Source: Cristatella mucedo (taxonomy: Eukaryota > Bryozoa > Phylactolaemata > Cristatellidae). From it: a stretch of DNA of 64,000 nt. Positions 61,664-64,000 of this stretch are shown in pieces (the stretch's first letter is position 1; each line of letters begins with the position of its first letter). A program made the translations under genes and the position numbers. The notes beneath the pieces are model-generated. The model had not been told where the DNA came from and did not search any database. It saw only the letters and a list, made by a program, of their open reading frames with translations. Location of the stretch: assembly GCA_009760855.2 (NCBI GenBank), contig WPIO01000002.1, forward strand, positions 8,927,501-8,991,500, read 5' to 3'.

Positions 61664-62700
61664 TTAAGGAATAGGTCCCGGAGAATAAAATATATGATAG
61701 TAATTTTTAACTATCACTTCTTTATCATCTTTTATATTAATTCTAATTGATGCTGTTATCACTTCATATATCATCTGAGTTTTATATACATCCGTATTTT
61801 CAAAGTAGGCCGTCTTACTTTTTCCGATTTCAACAACGTAGCTAGTAGAACCTTTAACATTACAAACATAACAAATAATAGCTTTATATGTGTCCGTTGT
61901 TTTCAAGGTTATCGTTTAGTAAATTGTTTTAGTTATTTTTACATCAACTAACATGGATAAAGAATAATCTCCATTCTGTCCTGTCTTAAGTACTCTTGGC
62001 ACATTTAGGTTACCATACATGGCTAAGGGTATTGTACTAATAATATAAATGAATGTGCAATTCTTTCTTAAAAATATCTTAAAAGTATTATCTATTGAAT
62101 GAAAAGCGTTTGTAGGACCACCTTCCATAATCTCTATTTGAAATAACTTTAAGTTACGTATAATCGTCTCTTGATGCCCTGTTCTATTTTATCATCAAGA
62201 TATTCTTTAGTGGCTATGTCATTTTCATTAATCGAACCTAATACCCTAACATATTTTTTAGAGTTGGCAGAAAAATCTTTTATTACCTCATCTAAAATCA
62301 TTTCTAAGATAATTATTCTAAGAAAATTTAATAACTGATTCCAATTCATATACAGTACTGCCAAGGTTTTATATTTTTTTGAATCAAGATCTCACGTTCC
62401 TTGCATATCTAAGTACTTTCTGGCAAACATTTATCCTATTGCTATATTAACGCTAGCATTTACTTTCTTAACGAATAATGCTGGTCCTGCTTCGAAGAAT
62501 GCACTAAGTATTCACTTTTTATTTGCATCTAATGTATAAACACCAGATATTTGCACTTCTAATCCAGATCCTGTTGATGGAGGAGGCATAAGTACTTGAG
62601 TTCCCACAGCAGGAATCTCATATGTGCCTAAACTACAAGTATTCCTCTAGGAATTACATTATCTCTTAAATTAGTAATCCATCTTCTTGTACTTTTCATC
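61664..62700 (-). pseudogene. Provirus gene on the minus strand, unrecognised
   Basis: Three successive open frames on the minus strand (62,364-62,149, 62,128-61,916, 61,906-61,664) plus upstream pieces back to a possible ATG near 62,700 ('MKSTRRWITNLRDNVIPRG') give about 340 residues with several frame breaks. Visible stretches include 'GTYEIPAVGTQVLMPPPSTG', 'AFFEAGPALFVKKVNASVNI', 'GGPTNAFHSIDNTFKIF' and the end 'NYYHIFYSPGPIP'. The beta-rich look would suit a capsid or fibre protein, but that is inference. It runs against PolB, as is common in these elements. Confidence 0.5.
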
Positions 62701-62715
62701 CCAAATATTTTTTTA

Positions 62716-64000
62716 CAGAAGCCTTCCGCTTAAATACGCACCCGTTTAAGTACGCATCCCGGTTAAGTATGCATATTTTTTTCGAAAATTCTACGTTCAA
62801 GATTTATTAGTTAAACATGTCATGAATCGTCATTTGGTGCAGTTTATGAAGTTTCTTGCGTTTGGATTTAAGGAAGACCGCCAGGATTTTGCTCTGAAAT
62901 GATTCAAACGATTTCTGTAGATTGCTGAATGCATCATCAGCTTCAATTTGACCTTCAAAGCTAATCCTCGATGTCGAAAACCTGCTTATAAAAGGATTCT
63001 AACCCCTGAAATAACTCCACTTTCTAAACCGACATTGAGGTCTTGAGGATTAATGTCGTTATTATCAGCCATCACACTTTCAACAATCTTCGTCGACTCC
63101 AAAGCTCGTCAACATCTTTAAATTGCGCAGCAACATATCCTTCATTGTCCTCGTCATCAACGTGAATGACTTTAAGTTTACCGATCAAAGCGCAGGGAAT
63201 TGAGTGAGTTCCGGTTGCGTTGGCGCAAACAATCAGGGAAACTTGATCTTTCACCTTCTTTTTGCCTCAAGTCGTTGAAATATCCTCGTCCAGTATAAGA
63301 AGACTATATCTGGAAGCAATAAAAAAACCGGTTTCGTCCATGTTGTAGACATTTTCGAGGTCATATTGCGCTAAAATCGCGTAAAGGTTTTCTAAAGCAG
63401 CTAACAATTCTGGATAGTTCTTGCTTACTTCTGCTCCCTCTCAGTGAAGGAGAATCTTCTGCAATCCATGCCGAACTCTGAATCGACTTAACCATTGCAA
63501 AGATGCCTTAAAATCTTATTCCGGGATTGAAAGGCTGGAAGCAATGCTTTTCGCTTTGGCCATGGCGAGGGATGGTGGTACAGGAAGGCTGGCACGACGC
63601 ATTATGTCTATCCAGACAAAAAGCACGTCCTCAAGCTCTCTAAATCGTCCAACTGACGCTCAAAAATTCCTCTCTTCAGCCTCTTCAGTCATCAGGGCAG
63701 ATCGTTCTTGGATCGCTCAACGGTTTTCCCAAATCTTTCGGATGGCGCCTTCACTAACACCGTACTCCGGCGCTATGGCCCTCTTACTGGGTGGGAGCTG
63801 ACGCTTTGCTTCGAGATGATTTTGCAGCGTTGAGACTCATTTAGGCGCTTGCTGTTTTGTTTCTTTGACATCGTAGCAAAATCAAAGCTCTAAGGAACGG
63901 GACAGGTTTTAGGAACGAGACAGGTAAATCAAAGGACAAGCAGAAAGCAGAAACAGAGAAACGCGAGGCAAGTCAATAACAAAAAACACACAGATGTTGA
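62716..64000 (-). mobile_element. pogo/Tigger-like transposon, partial
   Basis: Begins CAGAAGCCTTCCGCTTAAAT right after a TA (62,714-62,715), as pogo-type elements do. Next come three repeats of a TTAARTACGCATCC-like unit (62,730-62,775), probable transposase-binding sites. The minus-strand transposase follows. The other end is not seen and may lie beyond 64,000. Confidence 0.72.
63072..63871 (-). pseudogene. pogo/Tigger-like transposase
   Basis: ATG at 63,871 (MSKKQNSKRLNESQRCKII), then a helix-turn-helix 'EYGVSEGAIRKIWENR' (about 63,770-63,720) in another frame. Later 'LENVYNMDETGFF' (63,361-63,326) holds the first catalytic Asp of the DDE domain, and 'VSLIVCANATGTHSIPCALIG' (without its last residue 20 long; 63,245-63,185) is the typical following block. 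After 63,072 the frame degenerates; the remaining catalytic acids are not clear. Several stops; inactive. Confidence 0.78.

Overview
This is eukaryotic, animal-type DNA. Protein-coding signal is split by GT-AG introns, long GA, CA and AT microsatellites are common, and much of the window consists of non-LTR, LTR, hAT, pogo-like and Maverick/Polinton-like elements in several states of decay. The LINE type, the tRNA-derived SINEs and the secreted C-type lectins fit an invertebrate, perhaps a lophotrochozoan. I cannot fix the phylum from sequence alone.

Layout. 1-2.8 kb holds repeat remnants, including a Gypsy integrase fragment, a LINE tail and a tRNA-SINE. About 2.8-20.9 kb is one giant palindrome of about 18 kb with a 914 bp spacer (11,920-12,833). 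Its inner arms (about 6.65-11.92 kb and 12.83-18.24 kb) are almost identical. Its outer arms (about 2.8-6.4 kb and 18.4-20.9 kb) are still homologous but clearly diverged. The change falls inside a GA microsatellite. A 1,024 bp solo LTR sits only in the left outer arm, and the right arm keeps the empty site. Each arm carries a copy of an unrecognised, possibly two-exon gene and two small ORFs.

20.9-28.5 kb is a transposon nest: L2/CR1-like LINE pieces, a small hAT element with a perfect 8 bp target duplication, SINEs, and a Gypsy element with two LTRs but only gag and protease left. 28.5-46 kb is the gene-bearing part. Two paralogous five-exon C-type lectin genes stand head to head (30,150-32,038 minus and 42,960-45,963 plus), with a 3 kb LINE between them. 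I rebuilt both genes from splice sites. All exon phases match, two exon lengths are identical, and each has a signal-peptide exon.

47.5-62.7 kb is one AT-rich, decayed Maverick/Polinton or adintovirus-like provirus. It shows protein-primed DNA polymerase B in three blocks, an acidic ORF, a Ser/Thr-rich gene and a convergent gene on the other strand. Several LINE copies of one family, a SINE and a 3.0 kb hAT/ZBED-type transposon have inserted into it. A pogo/Tigger-like transposon with a visible end runs from 62,716 to the window edge.

How the parts work together. The two lectins are the only genes here likely to serve the host, probably as secreted sugar-binding proteins. The rest records mobile-element activity, including a LINE whose 3' hairpin tail is shared by a tRNA-SINE family, the usual sign of a SINE borrowing LINE machinery. 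The order of insertions can be read from the nesting: provirus, then LINE, then SINE.
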